Shown piece by piece: positions 34,350-42,191 of a stretch of 64,000 bases of DNA; position 1 is the first letter of the stretch; every line of letters starts with the position of its first letter. The notes beneath the pieces are model-generated. The model worked only from the letters and a program-made list of their open reading frames with translations, was not told the DNA's origin and did not search any database. The DNA is from Alkalihalobacterium alkalinitrilicum (GTDB taxonomy: Bacteria; Bacillota; Bacilli; Bacillales; Bacillaceae_F): the NCBI RefSeq assembly GCF_002019605.1, contig NZ_KV917368.1, positions 1,507,617 through 1,571,616 on the forward strand, read 5' to 3'. The position numbers and the translations under genes were made by a program.

Positions 34350-35270
34350 TCATTTTTCTAGGAATGTTATTATTTCATTTTCCTTTTGTTTATACACATT
34401 TAACCCTAATGCTTTTAATTCATCAATATATTTGACTTCATCAAAAGGAACTTCTTTCCCGAGTTGCTCATTTAATCGTAAATAGTGATCTCCTAAAAGA
34501 TGTTGACAATGGTAAGAAACTGACTCGGACGATAAGTGAAGAGCTAAATCGAGTAATTTTGGTGTAACTTTCATCGATGGAAAATCAAATGGAAGCCACT
34601 TTCTTGCACCCCAATCCATATTATCGTCCATTGTAAAATCAATGGTCTGTTGACCTGTACCAAGTGACAAAATTTTAATATCCCTTAAAGAATGATTAAA
34701 AAAGTCCATAGCTTCTGTAACACAAACTAAGGAAGGATTATTCGCCCACAACCCACCGTCGATGGATAAGTATTTATTTTTTACTTTATTGGGCGGAAAA
34801 TAAACTGGTGCTGAACAAGAAGACAGCACAGCATCCCATAATTTTACTGATAAATCATCACTTTCAGGATGACCGTAATTTGTACGGTGGACGTACGGTC
34901 TTCCATAAGTAAGATTAACTGCTGGTATCAGTAGCGGTTTTTCTATATCCTTTAAGGTTAGTTCTCCAAATACCATTTGAAAAAAACGTCTTAAATAGCG
35001 ATCACTGTAAACACTTTTAAATAAGCCAACTTTGGTTTGCCTAACAAAAATCTTCTTGCCGTTGGTTTCATACTCATTAAGTATTTCACTCATTTGCTTT
35101 TTTAAAGCAACTGATGCTGCAATAATAGCACCTGTACTCGTTCCAGCAATTACATCAAACAGGTCACTTATCGGGCAAGCAAATTTTTCTTCAATCTTTT
35201 GTAATATGGCAAGAGCAAACACCCCGCGAATGCCACCACCATCTATACATAACATCTTCATCAATTTCAC
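34350..35270 (-). CDS. Patatin-like phospholipase
   Basis: The 306-residue serine acyl-hydrolase has all patatin landmarks: the oxyanion loop DGGGIRGVFALAIL (residues about 9-22), the nucleophile elbow GTSTG near residue 43, and the catalytic Asp in DGGLWANNP near residue 170. It has no signal peptide, so it acts in the cytoplasm on membrane lipids or other acyl esters. It lies next to the polyhydroxyalkanoate cluster on the same strand, separated by a terminator. Effector patatins occur in CBASS defence, but no cyclase or other effector gene is adjacent, so a housekeeping or granule-associated role is likelier. Confidence 0.85.
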   Translation of the reverse strand: MKLMKMLCIDGGGIRGVFALAILQKIEEKFACPISDLFDVIAGTSTGAIIAASVALKKQMSEILNEYETNGKKIFVRQTKVGLFKSVYSDRYLRRFFQMVFGELTLKDIEKPLLIPAVNLTYGRPYVHRTNYGHPESDDLSVKLWDAVLSSCSAPVYFPPNKVKNKYLSIDGGLWANNPSLVCVTEAMDFFNHSLRDIKILSLGTGQQTIDFTMDDNMDWGARKWLPFDFPSMKVTPKLLDLALHLSSESVSYHCQHLLGDHYLRLNEQLGKEVPFDEVKYIDELKALGLNVYKQKENEIITFLEK

Positions 35271-35321
35271 CTAAACTCTTTGTATGTTACCTGTTATTGT
35301 GCCCTTATGCTTAACAAAATA

Positions 35322-35351
35322 AAAGGGAACAGCGCATAGCTATTCCCCTTT
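35322..35351 (-). terminator. Terminator of the phaQ-phaP operon
   Basis: AAAGGGAA..AGC and GCT..TTCCCCTTT form a hairpin with one bulge about 85 bases beyond the phaP stop codon, with TTTTATTTTG after it on the minus strand. Confidence 0.65.
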
Positions 35352-35435
35352 ATTAATATATTTAGTTAGTATTTTGGAGTGTTTCAGTGCGAAGATCTCT
35401 CCAACTGATCAATCGTTCGTACTCAAAATGACATA

Positions 35436-35993
35436 TTAGTTATTCGTTCCTGTGCGTAAAAAGGTACGAAAGCTATCTTCAATACGTCCCACTGCTTGTT
35501 TATTCTGTTCTCTTAAGATTTGGATATATTCATTTGAAACAGATGACCATGCTTTTCTACGGTTACGACTATATTTAATATAATCTTCTGTATTTTGCTC
35601 CACACGTTTCTCTATACGCTCAATCATATCAAACGTTTGGTTTAGCGGTGTTAAAGAAATCTCTTCAAACTTGTTAGTAATATCACGCCATTGTTTGTAA
35701 AGTTCTTGTGAATGCTGAGATGGTTCTCTTTTTAACTTTTCAGAAATACTTGATGAAATTCCTTTGACTAATTCATCATTCGTACTTCTAGTTTCTTGAT
35801 ATAGCCCTCTAATAGTTTTACGATAATCCCCACTAAACTTATTCATTTGTTTAACTGCATCTAAATAAGCATCGGATCTCTCATCGTTTTCTTTACTTAT
35901 ACGTGATAAGGCTACCTCAAATTGATCCCAAAATGTTTCTACAAACGTTTCTGTAACATTAGTTTCATTCTTTTGCTTCGCTTTTTGACTCAT
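35436..35993 (-). CDS. phaP: Phasin-type PHA granule protein PhaP
   Basis: The 185-residue, almost wholly helical and highly charged protein has the character of Bacillus PhaP: FVETFWDQFEVALSRISKEN at the N-terminus, long amphipathic helices and no membrane segment. Phasins coat polyhydroxyalkanoate granules and control their size. It overlaps the end of phaQ by 29 bases in another frame, so the two are translationally coupled, matching the phaP-phaQ pairing of Bacillus megaterium (with the order reversed). Assignment rests on context as much as on sequence. Confidence 0.75.
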   Translation of the reverse strand: MSQKAKQKNETNVTETFVETFWDQFEVALSRISKENDERSDAYLDAVKQMNKFSGDYRKTIRGLYQETRSTNDELVKGISSSISEKLKREPSQHSQELYKQWRDITNKFEEISLTPLNQTFDMIERIEKRVEQNTEDYIKYSRNRRKAWSSVSNEYIQILREQNKQAVGRIEDSFRTFLRTGTNN

Positions 35994-36414
35994 TTTCGTT
36001 CCTCCTCTTATGGTCTTTTTTTTGCTCTATCTTATCCTCCTTATTGAAAGAAGGTATGTAGAGATCAAGGAAACTGGAATACATATTGAAAAATTGATCA
36101 AGCATGGATTGATATAGCTCCAGCTTTTTCGCGTATCCTTGCAAAAAGTTTTTACCGACATCGGTAATCGAATAGAGTCTTTTGGCTGGCCCACTTCCTG
36201 TTGTATCCCACTCCGATTTTACAAGGTTTTCTTTTTCAAGCTTTCGAAGTAAACGGTATAAGTTCCCTTGGTCAACGGTATGAAAACCAAAAGACTGTAA
36301 CTTTTGATTTAACTCATATCCATGTAGGGACATTCTACTTAGAATTAATAAAATAAATGGCAACACAAAATTTTTTGAAGGACTAATTGAAGTTTCTTTA
36401 TTCTCATTTGCCAT
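35965..36414 (-). CDS. phaQ: PHA-responsive PadR-type repressor PhaQ
   Basis: The PadR-family winged-helix regulator has 149 residues from ATG 36414, which has AGAGGTG six bases ahead. Characteristic PadR segments are FVLPFILLILSRMSLHGYELNQ, NLYRLLRKLEKENLVKSEWD and PAKRLYSITDVGKNFL. In B. megaterium PhaQ represses phaQ-phaP and is released by PHB. Here it leads a two-gene operon with phaP, and a perfect 9-bp palindrome lies directly upstream, probably its operator. Confidence 0.87.
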   Translation of the reverse strand: MANENKETSISPSKNFVLPFILLILSRMSLHGYELNQKLQSFGFHTVDQGNLYRLLRKLEKENLVKSEWDTTGSGPAKRLYSITDVGKNFLQGYAKKLELYQSMLDQFFNMYSSFLDLYIPSFNKEDKIEQKKDHKRRNENESKSEAKE

Positions 36415-36440
36415 AAATAACACCTCTGCAACAATTTCTT

Positions 36441-36461
36441 ATAAGTGTATTTTACACTTAT
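36441..36461. promoter_or_regulatory. Probable PhaQ operator
   Basis: ATAAGTGTA and TACACTTAT are perfectly complementary around TTT, between phaQ and the divergent hydrolase gene. A second partial copy (CAAGTGTGCATA) starts near 36476. PadR proteins bind such dyads; position supports autoregulation, perhaps with control of the divergent hydrolase. Confidence 0.55.
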
Positions 36462-36584
36462 GGTGCATAATTAGTCAAGTGTGCATATATATAAATATAA
36501 AAACTTTTTTGAATTTTGATTATCTTTACGGCGGATGGGTTAAAAAGAGAGAAAAGCCACTCAAAATTTAGGAGGTTACCTATC

Positions 36585-37370
36585 ATGAATAAAAAGAAGG
36601 TTGATGCTATTACAACGCACTATCAGCATCTCGGAACTGGTGAGCCACTTGTACTGATCCATGGATTAGGTGAAATAAAAGAAGGTTGGATTTATCAACA
36701 TGAGTTAGCTAATGAGTTTGAACTAATCATTCCTGACTTACGTGGTCATGGAGAAAGTGAAGCCACTGAGGATATCACTATTGAAAATTTTGCAAAAGAT
36801 ATTTTAGATTTACTGGACTATCTAAACATTGAAAGCGCTCACATCTGTGGTTTATCGATGGGTGGGATTGTAGCACAGGAAATATATAAGCAAGCTCCTG
36901 AACGATGTCGTTCTTTAATATTCGTTAGTACATTACACTATGTTCCAAAATTACTGGGTAGATCTATTATGCAAATTCGAAAATATCGACTAAAATATTT
37001 ACCTGCTTCCATACAAAAACAAATAACTGCTCGTACATGTTTTTATTCATGGGAATCAGATATATCCAAACAATTTTCAAAATACCACAAACCAAACCCT
37101 GCAACTTATTTGCATTCAATTGAAGCCTGTATAAAAATAGATTATCGAAAATTACTTTCAGAAATAAAAGTACCTACTTTAGTGATTGGATGTCAATATG
37201 ATGCTATTGTTCCTTTATGGGTACAAATTCAAATGTATAACTTAATACCAGACTCAGAATTATATGTTTTTAGAAATGTTGGCCATATTGCAAAGCTTGA
37301 AGCACCCGATCAATTTAACAATGTGCTTCGTAGATTTTTAAATAAAAATAAACTTGAAGAAGCTATGTAA
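36585..37370 (+). CDS. Alpha/beta hydrolase beside the PHA cluster, candidate intracellular PHB depolymerase
   Basis: The product is 261 residues from ATG 36585, behind a perfect AGGAGG. The oxyanion segment LIHGLGEIKEGW is near residue 27, the nucleophile elbow GLSMGGIV near 88, with Asp in GCQYDAIVPLW near 205 and His in NVGHIAKLE near 233. The gene is divergent from phaQ-phaP and convergent with phaC. Intracellular PHB depolymerases of bacilli (PhaZ of B. thuringiensis type) are alpha/beta hydrolases with a GxSMG elbow, so granule mobilisation is an attractive guess. Sequence alone does not prove it. Confidence 0.75.
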   Translation: MNKKKVDAITTHYQHLGTGEPLVLIHGLGEIKEGWIYQHELANEFELIIPDLRGHGESEATEDITIENFAKDILDLLDYLNIESAHICGLSMGGIVAQEIYKQAPERCRSLIFVSTLHYVPKLLGRSIMQIRKYRLKYLPASIQKQITARTCFYSWESDISKQFSKYHKPNPATYLHSIEACIKIDYRKLLSEIKVPTLVIGCQYDAIVPLWVQIQMYNLIPDSELYVFRNVGHIAKLEAPDQFNNVLRRFLNKNKLEEAM

Positions 37371-37383
37371 TATTAGTTAATTC

Positions 37384-37405
37384 AGGAGGGGAAATACCCC
37401 CTCCT
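37384..37405. terminator. Bidirectional terminator between hydrolase and phaC
   Basis: AGGAGGGG and CCCCTCCT are complementary around a six-base loop. It lies between convergent genes. Confidence 0.75.
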
Positions 37406-37440
37406 CATAATTTTATTGTATTGCTTTATTGTCCTAAATA

Positions 37441-38532
37441 TTACTGTACTTGTTGAACAATTTTTGAACGACTTTCTAACCATTCGTCAAGCAGCACAGC
37501 CAACTTTCCAGTTACAGCTAAAGAAACATGACCTGATTCCACTACTTTATAAGTTTTATCTTCACTCGAAACAAGGTCCAAGATCGGTAAACTTTGGTCT
37601 TCAAGAATTAGTTGGTCAAATTTAGAATTTATAACAAATAAATTTGCCGTAATATTTGATAAATCTACTTTTTTGTCCCTAATCATAAATTCACCTTTAA
37701 CAAGCTTATTGTCTCGACCTAAATCAAATAATAGTTGTTTAAATGCCTTCCCAGTAAATGGAACATGCTCTGACATCCATTTATTAAAGCGACGCCATTT
37801 TTCAACGTAATTTTCATCATGAGCTCGTGAAAGAAGAGTCATATAAGGAGAAACGCTTATAGGTGCAGTTATTGATCGCATCATAACATCTACAAATTGT
37901 GGAGGCATATTCCCATAGACTTCAATTAAACGATCAATATTAAAATTACCGTTTTTTAAACCTTCATCCCATTTTTCGGGAGATGACGTGATACTAAAAT
38001 CAATTGGAACTGTTGCAACAATTAGATTTTTAATAGGTTCCTCAGCTATAGCTGCATACATCGCAGCTAATGTGCCCCCTAAACAATAACCAATAATTGA
38101 AATTTCTTCCGCTCCTGAATGGCGTAATGCTCGCTTTACACCTTTCTGTATGTAATCTACAATATAGTCATCTAAACCAATTTGGCTATCTTCATAGCCC
38201 GCAATTCCCCAGTCTAACAAATACACATCGTAGCCACGCTTTGTCAAACTTTCAATCGAACCAGTTCCAGGGTTTAAATCTAATATAAACGGCTTGTTTA
38301 TTAATGAATAAACAAAAAATAAAGGAACATCATACTTTTTTTCTTCAGCAGGGTAATACCATAATGTAGCTTTATTCTTCTTCCATACCGCTTGCCTTGG
38401 CGTATGATCAATATTAGGTTCAGCCTTACTTCCACTCATAATATTAAAAAAGCTTCCCCATCTATCCCACTCTTTCTTATTATCTCCAGAATAAAAAGGG
38501 ATAGAATTTCTTTCTCTTGTTTTCGTAATCAC
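37441..38532 (-). CDS. phaC: Class IV poly(3-hydroxyalkanoate) synthase catalytic subunit PhaC
   Basis: PhaC polymerises 3-hydroxyacyl-CoA into granules. The frame extends to GTG 38538, but GGAGG is best spaced for GTG 38532, giving 363 residues, normal for class III/IV. The lipase-like box with catalytic Cys is GYCLGGT (Cys150 from this start). The catalytic Asp lies in NSKFDQLILEDQ near 304 and the His in ESGHVSLAVTG near 334. YLLDWGIAGYED is also typical. phaR lies just upstream on the same strand. PhaB and PhaA are not in the window, so monomer supply is encoded elsewhere. Confidence 0.92.
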   Translation of the reverse strand: MITKTRERNSIPFYSGDNKKEWDRWGSFFNIMSGSKAEPNIDHTPRQAVWKKNKATLWYYPAEEKKYDVPLFFVYSLINKPFILDLNPGTGSIESLTKRGYDVYLLDWGIAGYEDSQIGLDDYIVDYIQKGVKRALRHSGAEEISIIGYCLGGTLAAMYAAIAEEPIKNLIVATVPIDFSITSSPEKWDEGLKNGNFNIDRLIEVYGNMPPQFVDVMMRSITAPISVSPYMTLLSRAHDENYVEKWRRFNKWMSEHVPFTGKAFKQLLFDLGRDNKLVKGEFMIRDKKVDLSNITANLFVINSKFDQLILEDQSLPILDLVSSEDKTYKVVESGHVSLAVTGKLAVLLDEWLESRSKIVQQVQ

Positions 38533-38559
38533 GAACACTCCTCCATTTCAGTACCGGTT

Positions 38560-39138
38560 TTACTTATCATTTTCACCTACGAGCACCGCTTCTTTAATTT
38601 CTTCATTTGGACTTTTTGTTGTTTCCATAAGGCTCTTAACGGACGCTAGTTCTTCCTTCAAGCCATTTAGAGATGCTAGTTCTTCTTTAACTTCTTGAAG
38701 TTCTTCATTTAAATTCTTTGTATTTAAAAGTTCTCTTTTCGTTTTCGTTAACTCGCTTTTCAATTGCTTTGTCACTTTAATAACTTCCCTAGACACTTCT
38801 ACAATACTTTCAATCTCTTTATTTGTTTCAGTAAAAGAATCAGATAAGTTCCAAATTTGTTCTTCTAACAGATCTAATTTTTCTTCAGTTTGAATTGCAA
38901 TTTTTGATACGTTTGCTAAGTCCGTTTTTGTTGGTATATTTAACTGGTTAGCAAGGAATTCCTGATTTTTCCGAAAGAACTCAAGAAAATTTGCATTAGC
39001 ATCCGAATTCATTTTTGTATAGCGAACAAATTCTGGATTATTCGTCCATAAGTAAAACATCTCATTCAACTGTTTTTCCCATTGGACACTATATTTTTTA
39101 AACGTTTCATACGGATCGTGCGTTTTGTAATCAGACAT
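38560..39138 (-). CDS. phaR: PHA synthase subunit PhaR
   Basis: PhaR is the non-catalytic partner of class IV PhaC and is needed for polymerisation. The 192-residue protein begins with a conserved Trp-rich segment (DPYETFKKYSVQWEKQLNEM), has NQLNIPTKTDLANVSK near residue 72, then EEKLDLLEEQIWNLSDSF, and ends in a long coiled coil rich in Glu, Leu and Lys. The LNIPTK motif is shared with PhaE of class III synthases. It is followed by phaC after 27 bases and preceded on the same strand by two genes for similar helical proteins. Confidence 0.87.
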   Translation of the reverse strand: MSDYKTHDPYETFKKYSVQWEKQLNEMFYLWTNNPEFVRYTKMNSDANANFLEFFRKNQEFLANQLNIPTKTDLANVSKIAIQTEEKLDLLEEQIWNLSDSFTETNKEIESIVEVSREVIKVTKQLKSELTKTKRELLNTKNLNEELQEVKEELASLNGLKEELASVKSLMETTKSPNEEIKEAVLVGENDK

Positions 39139-39168
39139 TTCTTTCGCCTACCTTTCCCTAGATAATGT

Positions 39169-39795
39169 TTACGATTTTGAAAGTTGTTCGGATCGCTCCA
39201 TATACATGTTGAATGGAAAAAGTACATTTTTTACTTGTTTCGTAAATAATTGAACCATTCCTCGCTGATTTTCGTGAATAATTTTTAACGTTACTTTTAA
39301 ATTTTCAATAAATTGAATTCTACTGTTTTTTCTAAATTCAACAAATTGCTCAACAGACTGGACGAACCTCTCAAGAACTTCTGCGTTGCTTAACGAATAC
39401 ACAGGAATATTAGAGATTTCTGTTGCTTTAACTTGAAAATTATCAACGAAACGATTAATTTCTTCAAATGACTGAATAGGAAATAGGTACTGCAAATGTG
39501 ATGTAGAGGTTAACAATTCCTCACGAGCAACTTTTTCCCAGTCTCGCTGCTCCTTTACAAACTGTTCAATAAAATCTTTCATATTGGTTTGATTCCTTTT
39601 CAGATTTTCTACTAAATGTTTAGTAGAGTTCAGTAATACCTGCTCGCGGTAACAAGCTCGTTCACTCCATGCATCTAACTCTTGTAAAGATTGTTTCCAC
39701 AGAAGATCAAAACTAGTTAGACTATCTTCACTAGCTTTTACCTCAATTTCTTTCTCAACATTTAACTCAGTATCTTTTTCGTTTTCTTGACTCAT
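39169..39795 (-). CDS. Helical protein of the PHA operon, phasin-like
   Basis: Started at ATG 39795 (MSQENEKDTELNVE), behind AAGGAGG at ideal spacing, the product is 208 residues. It is helical and charged, without signal or membrane segments; a segment SFDLLWKQSLQELDAWSE follows an acidic N-terminus, and the C-terminal part ends FPFNMYMERSEQLSKS. It lacks the PTK motif of PhaR. It lies in a head-to-tail run with a PhaR-like gene (54 bases upstream) and phaR (30 bases downstream). A granule-surface or synthase-accessory role is inferred from context only. Confidence 0.65.
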   Translation of the reverse strand: MSQENEKDTELNVEKEIEVKASEDSLTSFDLLWKQSLQELDAWSERACYREQVLLNSTKHLVENLKRNQTNMKDFIEQFVKEQRDWEKVAREELLTSTSHLQYLFPIQSFEEINRFVDNFQVKATEISNIPVYSLSNAEVLERFVQSVEQFVEFRKNSRIQFIENLKVTLKIIHENQRGMVQLFTKQVKNVLFPFNMYMERSEQLSKS

Positions 39796-39849
39796 CTTCA
39801 TTCCTCCTTGTAGAACGTTCAATCTATGAATTACAGCAAACTCTAATAA

Positions 39850-40287
39850 TTAGAAACTTGCTATTAATTCCTCTAATTCACCTTTTAATAATTCTAGTTC
39901 TATTTTCAAGTCTTTTGAGCTTACTTCCTTGTCTAAGATGTTTTTTAGATGATGAAAATCATTTTTAGTTTTCGCTAATATTTTGGTAATCTTCCTACTT
40001 TCTAGTGTAAGACTGAACAGTTGGTCTTCTAAAAAATCAACTTGTTGTTCATGCTTTATTATTTTGTTAGCCAGTACTGCAATATTCTTTTTAGTAGGAG
40101 TACAGAGAACATCTAACCAAAATTCTGCTACTTTTCTTTTTTCTATGACTTCATCTAAATGAGAATCGATCCAATTTCCTGCTTCGAAAACAAAATCTTC
40201 GCAATTTAATGTTGAAATTAGACGTTTATTCCATTCCTCTTCAAATTGTTTAATACTTTTCAATGGATCGTTGTGTGTGTCTCTCAT
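39850..40287 (-). CDS. PhaR/PhaE-like paralogue in the PHA operon
   Basis: ATG 40287 (MRDTHNDPLKSIKQFEEEW) is chosen because a GCGGGGAAT site precedes it; the longer frame would need a TTG. The 145-residue product aligns by eye with PhaR two genes downstream: DPLKSIKQFEEEWNKRL against DPYETFKKYSVQWEKQL, TPTKKNIAVLANKI against IPTKTDLANVSKIA, and QQVDFLEDQLFSL against EKLDLLEEQIWNL. The terminal coiled coil is shorter. It appears to be a duplicated, divergent synthase subunit and may heterodimerise with PhaC or nucleate granules. It is the first gene of this run. Confidence 0.7.
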   Translation of the reverse strand: MRDTHNDPLKSIKQFEEEWNKRLISTLNCEDFVFEAGNWIDSHLDEVIEKRKVAEFWLDVLCTPTKKNIAVLANKIIKHEQQVDFLEDQLFSLTLESRKITKILAKTKNDFHHLKNILDKEVSSKDLKIELELLKGELEELIASF

Positions 40288-40689
40288 GTAAATATTCCCC
40301 GCATACTTTCCTCTGTTAGTCTTAAGAATATACGGATTTGTCTGAATAATCAATCCATTTTTGCAAGAAAATAATAATTATCGGTTAGATTTTATATTAT
40401 TCCCATTTGAAATTGTGTTTTTTTACTATTTCTACTATTATATTATTATTTTGAAAACAAAAGTTGTAAACAGTTGTTTATCGACAAAACTCGTATGTAT
40501 TATCAGAAAATGTCGTATTTACGTATCTGCTTTTATTGAATTTCGGTTTAATTTTCTTTACTTAACAAGCTCTGAAGAAGTTTTCAGTCTTATAAAAAAA
40601 TGTCAAATTTTGAATAAATTATTTTTGTAATAAAAGATAACTGGTAACTTTAAATTTAACTTCTGAATGTATTTTTCATATTAAAAAGA
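40288..40689. other. AT-rich promoter region of the PHA operon, no gene supported
   Basis: This region of about 400 bases should contain the promoter of the PhaR-like, helical-protein, phaR and phaC genes. A plus-strand frame across 40361-40630 has no ribosome site and Phe/Tyr/Ile-rich low-complexity content, so I do not call it a gene. Confidence 0.5.
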
Positions 40690-40777
40690 CTAACACACTA
40701 AAAGTGCCTGGCCCTCAAACACTACGATAATTTATTTTTATCGTAAATGTGAAAAGTCCAGACACTTTAAAAGTTAG
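40690..40777 (-). terminator. Long compound hairpin downstream of a small gene
   Basis: Nested complementary arms are CTAAC/GTTAG, AAAGTGCCTGG/CCAGACACTTT and TACGATAA/TTATCGTA (40723-40745). It begins at the stop codon of the 81-residue gene and would terminate it, although it is larger than a normal terminator and resembles dispersed GTGCCTGGC-type repeats of Bacillaceae. Confidence 0.5.
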
Positions 40778-40780
40778 CCT

Positions 40781-41026
40781 TTACCCAATTTTTTCTTCAC
40801 TTTCTGCTTTTAATAACTTTCTTCTATTTGTTATAGGTGTTAAATCTTTCTTTTTTAAGAGATATAACAGATGATCAACAGGCATCGAACCATGACCTTT
40901 ATTATTTCCTAATATAAATTGAACGACATTACGACTTTGTCGAATAATTGTTAACGTTTCTGCTGAATTAAAGTGACCTTTTCTTTCCTCAATAATTTCA
41001 TATTCAGTTCCTAACTCAATTTTCAT
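40781..41026 (-). CDS. Small conserved protein of unknown function
   Basis: The 81-residue product starts MKIELGTEYEIIEERKGHF. AAGGAGAG lies eight bases before ATG 41026. The first 60 residues alternate short strands and helices (ETLTIIRQSRNVVQFILG, then MPVDHLLYLLKKKDL) and the tail is Lys/Glu-rich. It is soluble, with no signal. I do not recognise the family. Confidence 0.55.
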   Translation of the reverse strand: MKIELGTEYEIIEERKGHFNSAETLTIIRQSRNVVQFILGNNKGHGSMPVDHLLYLLKKKDLTPITNRRKLLKAESEEKIG

Positions 41027-41188
41027 CAGATGCTCTCCTTTTTAATGTTCTCTCCTATATCTTGTCAAAAATCTCCAGTGTTATACGTAAATATATCCAT
41101 AACTTTTTTATAGTTACTTATTGATGGGTAGTTAAAAATGATAAAATACAGTACAGACTACATCCTTGAAAGTACGAATAAAAAGAAA

Positions 41189-41208
41189 GAGACTGAATAA
41201 TCAGCCTC
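41189..41208 (-). terminator. Terminator of speD
   Basis: GAGACTGA and TCAGCCTC form a stem with one G:U-type pair and a four-base loop. TTTCTTTTTATT follows on the minus strand. Confidence 0.6.
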
Positions 41209-41258
41209 GAAAGATACATGTTGCTATTTTCATTAAATTAGGACTTTAAATTAGAGTT

Positions 41259-42068
41259 TTAGTGAATATTTTTTCCGTAAAAAATTTCGTCCATTTCTAA
41301 CTTTAGTTTTTCGGTAATTTCTTCAACTTCTCTTGTTGCTAACTTATCTTTTGTATAACCGAACAAGTAATTGTTTATATCAAATTCTTTTAAGCGACAT
41401 TTCGTATGAAAAATATTTTCTTGATAAACGTTTACATCGATCATGTCATATAATCTTTTTACTTCATCAGGTATGTAATTTTGTATAGAATTGATATCGT
41501 GGTCAATAAATAATTTATTACCATCTATATCGCGTGTAAAGCCACGTACTCGATAGTCCATTGTCATTATGTCGGTTTCTAAAGAATGTATTAAATAATT
41601 TAATGCTTTAAGTGGTGAGATTTCGCCACATGTTGAAACATCAATATCTGCTCTAAACGTACTTATTCCTTCTGTTGGATGAAATTCTGGATACGTATGC
41701 ACAGTAATATGGCTCTTATCTAAACCTATTACAACCGCCTCTGGAAGTGGACCAGGTGATTCATCGAATGATGACTCTGTAGGTACTTCGACAACTGGTC
41801 CTTCTGATACTAGAATAGTCACACTAGCACCTTGAGGCACGTAATCTTGTTTAGCAACGTTTAAGACGTGTGCACCAATAATATCTGCAACATTTTTTAA
41901 GATACTCGTAAGTCGGTCTGCATTATATTGTTCATCGATATAATCAATATAAGCTTGTCGTTCTTCTTTGGTTTTCGTAAAACAAATATCATACATGTTG
42001 AAACTTAATGATTTAGTTAAATTATTAAAGCCATATAGTTGAATACGTTGTTCTGGAGTTAGTGTCAT
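41259..42068 (-). CDS. speD: S-adenosylmethionine decarboxylase proenzyme, long (E. coli) type
   Basis: This pyruvoyl enzyme decarboxylates S-adenosylmethionine to supply the aminopropyl group for spermidine. The 269-residue protein corresponds to the E. coli-type SpeD (264 residues), not the 120-130-residue form of B. subtilis. The self-cleavage Ser is Ser119 in [16 protein letters not shown]; the Ser becomes the pyruvoyl group. [20 protein letters not shown] and the His/Cys-containing [14 protein letters not shown] are typical. No speE is adjacent. Further along the same strand lie two glutathionylspermidine-synthase-like ligases, but at 53-56 kb. Confidence 0.9.
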   Translation of the reverse strand: MTLTPEQRIQLYGFNNLTKSLSFNMYDICFTKTKEERQAYIDYIDEQYNADRLTSILKNVADIIGAHVLNVAKQDYVPQGASVTILVSEGPVVEVPTESSFDESPGPLPEAVVIGLDKSHITVHTYPEFHPTEGISTFRADIDVSTCGEISPLKALNYLIHSLETDIMTMDYRVRGFTRDIDGNKLFIDHDINSIQNYIPDEVKRLYDMIDVNVYQENIFHTKCRLKEFDINNYLFGYTKDKLATREVEEITEKLKLEMDEIFYGKNIH

Positions 42069-42191
42069 TATTTTTCCCCCTTAACGTTTATTATGCGAAA
42101 AAACTTTTTTCTCTTTTACAGTCCCCGATCAAATATTTTGTTAAAGTGGTTAAACTTAGCATACCCACTTTATACTAGATAAAACAAAATT

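Noticed and set aside
34350..35270. CBASS-like defence system based on the patatin
   Set aside because: No nucleotidyltransferase or ancillary gene is adjacent; neighbours are PHA genes.
40361..40630. 89-residue plus-strand frame rich in Phe, Tyr and Ile
   Set aside because: It lies in the AT-rich promoter region of the PHA operon, has no ribosome site and has low-complexity composition.
42143..42170. AAAGTGG/CCACTTT hairpin as terminator of the deacetylase gene
   Set aside because: The stem is short, the loop long and no U-run follows on the minus strand; left out of the feature list.
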